From Bacteriovorax stolpii (GTDB lineage Bacteria; Bdellovibrionota; Bacteriovoracia; Bacteriovoracales; Bacteriovoracaceae), in the NCBI GenBank assembly GCA_945862475.1, contig CAMAYW010000087.1, positions 1 through 8,360 of the forward strand: a DNA stretch of 8,360 nucleotides. Reading direction: 5' to 3'. The position numbers and the translations under genes were made by a program. Positions within the stretch are counted from its first letter, which is position 1. Each line of letters begins with the position of its first letter. The notes below the pieces were generated by a model that saw only the letters and a program-made list of their open reading frames with translations, was not told the DNA's origin and searched no databases. This document shows, piece after piece, positions 6,816 through 8,360 of the stretch.

Positions 6816-7748
6816 TTATGCTATTTTTCTCAATTTTTCTTCACAATACATAAGGTATTCTTCTTTAAATTTTAACGGATCTAGAATTTCAACGTTTTTC
6901 CCTAACGTTATGATCCATTCATAAAGAGACTCACATGGCTCTACGTAGGCCGCCCAAATGAGATCCCCATTGGGATTCGTGACCATACAGGGCTTACCTA
7001 GAAAATGGTGATCTGGAAAAAGATTAATTGAGCCAGGGTCATGAATTTTTAAAATAAGTCTTGTCTCTTTTTCGCTCATAGAGCGTATGGCCGTAATAAA
7101 TTCTTCAACCTCAAAAGCTGTCACTTTGATCTTCATATTTTTCTGAAGTGTCTCAAAGTGCTTCACATCTTTTAAAGGAACGACTGTCAAACAATGATCT
7201 TCAGCGTCCTCAGCTATAAGAGACAAGTAACCCTCGAGATGGATAACTTTACATGGATAAAGATGGTAACACTTATCATCAATAGTCATGAGTTCAATGA
7301 GATGTTTATCAACGATTCCCACTTCTAAATGATGAACCATATCCTGCTGCGATTCTGTGAGGTCTTGATCCCACTGCTCCAATTGACTTAAAAGTTCCAT
7401 CACAACTTTGGTAGGACCATTTTCCGTCACTTTTTTTCTAAGCGAGTAATTAACTGGTGACTCTATCGCGATATGAGAATTTAGAATATGGTAAAGGTGG
7501 ATCCATTCCGCAGGACTCAAAGGAAGCATGTACTGAATGGACTCGCTTTTGAAATCTAGCCAGCACTCTTTGTCCTTGTGATAAACCTCAACCCCGGTCC
7601 CTTCTGGAAATAATTCTCTCATGAAAACAAGAGTTTCTTCGGCACCAAGGTCCATTTCATGGGCCAAGTCCGTTAGCTTTATAGAGCCTTCTTTATGTCC
7701 TAAGAGCATCAACTTTTTCCACATTTCAGTGCTTGGAGCTTTCTTCAT
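6816..7748 (-). CDS. WYL-domain transcriptional regulator (PafC-like)
   Basis: With ATG 7748 this is a 310-aa protein of three parts. There is an N-terminal winged-helix DNA-binding region (about 8-65, with IKLTDLAHEMDLGAEETLVFM), a WYL core (about 139-200, with GYLSLIAED at 173-181 standing for the WYL motif) and a C-terminal WCX domain (about 228-306, ending YEWIITLGKNVEILDP). The layout matches PafBC/DeoR-like WYL regulators that sense nucleic acid or nucleotide ligands. The usual Arg-rich end of WYL (RxFRLDRI type) is replaced by VVPLKDVKHF, so ligand preference may differ. An upstream ATG at 7868 would run 40 residues into the divergent gene. The chosen start has an AGAGGT site four bases away and leaves a 97-base or shorter divergent gap. 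Probably regulates its own operon or the divergent gene. Confidence 0.8.
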   Translation of the reverse strand: MKKAPSTEMWKKLMLLGHKEGSIKLTDLAHEMDLGAEETLVFMRELFPEGTGVEVYHKDKECWLDFKSESIQYMLPLSPAEWIHLYHILNSHIAIESPVNYSLRKKVTENGPTKVVMELLSQLEQWDQDLTESQQDMVHHLEVGIVDKHLIELMTIDDKCYHLYPCKVIHLEGYLSLIAEDAEDHCLTVVPLKDVKHFETLQKNMKIKVTAFEVEEFITAIRSMSEKETRLILKIHDPGSINLFPDHHFLGKPCMVTNPNGDLIWAAYVEPCESLYEWIITLGKNVEILDPLKFKEEYLMYCEEKLRKIA

Positions 7749-7752
7749 TTCT

Positions 7753-7758
7753 ACCTCT
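7753..7758 (-). promoter_or_regulatory. Ribosome binding site selecting the WYL gene start
   Basis: AGAGGT on the minus strand, four bases upstream of ATG 7748, within an AGGAAGAGG purine tract. It is the best ribosome site near any candidate start of this gene and argues against the longer N-terminal forms at 7868 and 7847. Confidence 0.6.
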
Positions 7759-7821
7759 TCCTGACCATACTTATCGGGTATTCCTGTTGAACTCTTTAGT
7801 GCAAAATTCAAAGAGTCAGTA

Positions 7822-7827
7822 GATAAT
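7822..7827 (+). promoter_or_regulatory. Possible -10 element for the divergent gene
   Basis: GATAAT on the plus strand, differing from TATAAT at one base. The candidate start ATG at 7834 begins about seven bases after it, near the expected transcription start. No good -35 is visible 16-18 bases upstream, so this is weak. Confidence 0.25.
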
Positions 7828-7833
7828 AAAAGA

Positions 7834-8316
7834 ATGCGATATCTCATGGAAAAACCGATACTTGCCATAGGGCTTCTTTTATTTGGGCTGTTTATCTTTC
7901 AAGTCTCAAACGATAGGAAGTGGGGTATTTTTAATAATCCCAAACTCACGGCCACAAGTTGCAATGCCGTGGTCATAAAGCTGGAAAAAATCATACCTGG
8001 AAATTGGAAATTAATCTGCGAGGGAAATAACCTTGCGGTGGAAATTAATGAGATAGCTATCCCAAAAGGTGCAACGAATTTAAAATCACTCATGTATCGA
8101 CAGCTTGCTAACCATATGGCGTATGTTGCGAGACAATCACATCCAGATATTTTAGAAAAAGTCTTTTTTGTTAGATTTAAACTAAGTCACCCCAAAATGA
8201 TTATTAATGCCGTGACAGAGGGAAAATTCATTGTAAAACTTGCGACTCTAGAAAGTCCTGAGCATATCATGAGTCATCTTCAAAGCACTGTTCAGGTCAA
8301 AGAAGAGATCAAATAA
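7834..8316 (+). CDS. Uncharacterised protein with an N-terminal membrane anchor
   Basis: A 160-aa protein (or 156 aa from ATG 7846) that I do not recognise. Residues about 8-24 form one hydrophobic segment (ILAIGLLLFGLFIFQV) after a short basic start. It has no clear signal-peptidase or lipobox site, so it is probably an inner-membrane-anchored protein with a periplasmic domain of about 130 residues. That domain has two cysteines (Cys43, Cys62) that could pair, a GNWKLICEGNNLAVEI beta-type stretch, a helical LANHMAYVAR region near 91-100 and a charged C-terminus. Neither start has a Shine-Dalgarno sequence; ATG 7834 may be leaderless behind GATAAT. It diverges from the WYL regulator and is the only complete plus-strand gene here. 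Real gene judged from length, composition and position. Confidence 0.7.
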   Translation: MRYLMEKPILAIGLLLFGLFIFQVSNDRKWGIFNNPKLTATSCNAVVIKLEKIIPGNWKLICEGNNLAVEINEIAIPKGATNLKSLMYRQLANHMAYVARQSHPDILEKVFFVRFKLSHPKMIINAVTEGKFIVKLATLESPEHIMSHLQSTVQVKEEIK

Positions 8317-8360
8317 ATCGGCTTGATTATCTTGTACATTTTCTGAAAACTCGTATCTGA
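8317..8360. other. Short right flank with nothing assignable
   Basis: These 44 bases follow the stop of the plus-strand gene. A weak ATCAA/TTGAT inverted repeat spans 8308-8327 but has no T-tract typical of a terminator. Two minus-strand frames are open to the edge (one stopping at 8248, one near 8294), too short to call. Confidence 0.3.

Noticed and set aside
7749..7868. N-terminal extension of the WYL regulator (start at 7868 or 7847)
   Set aside because: It would overlap the divergent gene's start, has low-complexity non-family sequence, and a better ribosome site precedes ATG 7748.
7899..8093. 64-codon minus-strand frame opposite the plus-strand anchored protein
   Set aside because: It mirrors the longer plus-strand gene, has no ribosome site, and its hydrophobic look comes from the complement of that gene.
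8308..8327. ATCAA/TTGAT inverted repeat as a terminator
   Set aside because: Five-base AT-rich arms with a ten-base loop and no T-tract; too weak to call.
8248..8360. Minus-strand frame open to the right edge, a possible C-terminus of a convergent gene
   Set aside because: It is codon-aligned antisense to the plus-strand gene for most of its length, which often stays open by chance, and only about 14 codons lie outside that gene. Sequence to the right is needed to judge it.

Overview
The window looks like ordinary chromosome from an AT-rich, Gram-negative bacterium. Gram-negative is supported by a lipoprotein-type metallopeptidase, a GshB-like enzyme, a YciB/IspZ-type membrane protein and a DUF454 (YbaN) protein. 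The mix of diverged housekeeping genes with unrecognised envelope-type proteins is reminiscent of Bdellovibrionota (Bacteriovorax-like). That placement is inference; there is no rRNA or marker gene here to prove it. No rRNA, tRNA, mobile element, CRISPR array or phage gene was seen.

Layout: the first 75 bases look like the C-terminus of a plus-strand gene that ends head-on against gshB. From about 7.75 kb leftwards to base 72 there are ten consecutive minus-strand genes. In transcription order these are a WYL-domain regulator, a YciB-like septation-family membrane protein, a LOG-family nucleotide hydrolase, a GNAT acetyltransferase, a 237-aa protein of unknown function and a CPBP/CAAX-type membrane protease. 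After a 93-base gap follow miaB (tRNA methylthiotransferase), a DUF454 membrane protein, a COG4324-type putative aminopeptidase lipoprotein and a GshB-like ATP-grasp ligase. Diverging from the WYL gene, on the plus strand, is a 160-aa protein of unknown function with one N-terminal membrane segment.

The genes are very tightly packed. Five junctions are 4-base stop/start overlaps (ATGA three times, TTGA once, GTGA once), and a sixth is a 23-base overlap. These overlaps fix the starts of the LOG, GNAT, CPBP and DUF454 genes. They suggest two translationally coupled operons: WYL-yciB-LOG-GNAT-unknown-CPBP and miaB-DUF454-peptidase-gshB. The second may have its own promoter in the 93-base gap or may be read through from the first.

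The most interesting points are the unrecognised 237-aa protein locked inside the upstream operon, the WYL regulator whose WYL core lacks the usual arginines and which diverges from an unknown anchored or exported protein, and a GshB homologue whose substrate-lid and glycine-rich loop sequences differ from the enterobacterial enzyme. Nothing here clearly amounts to a new defence or mobile system.
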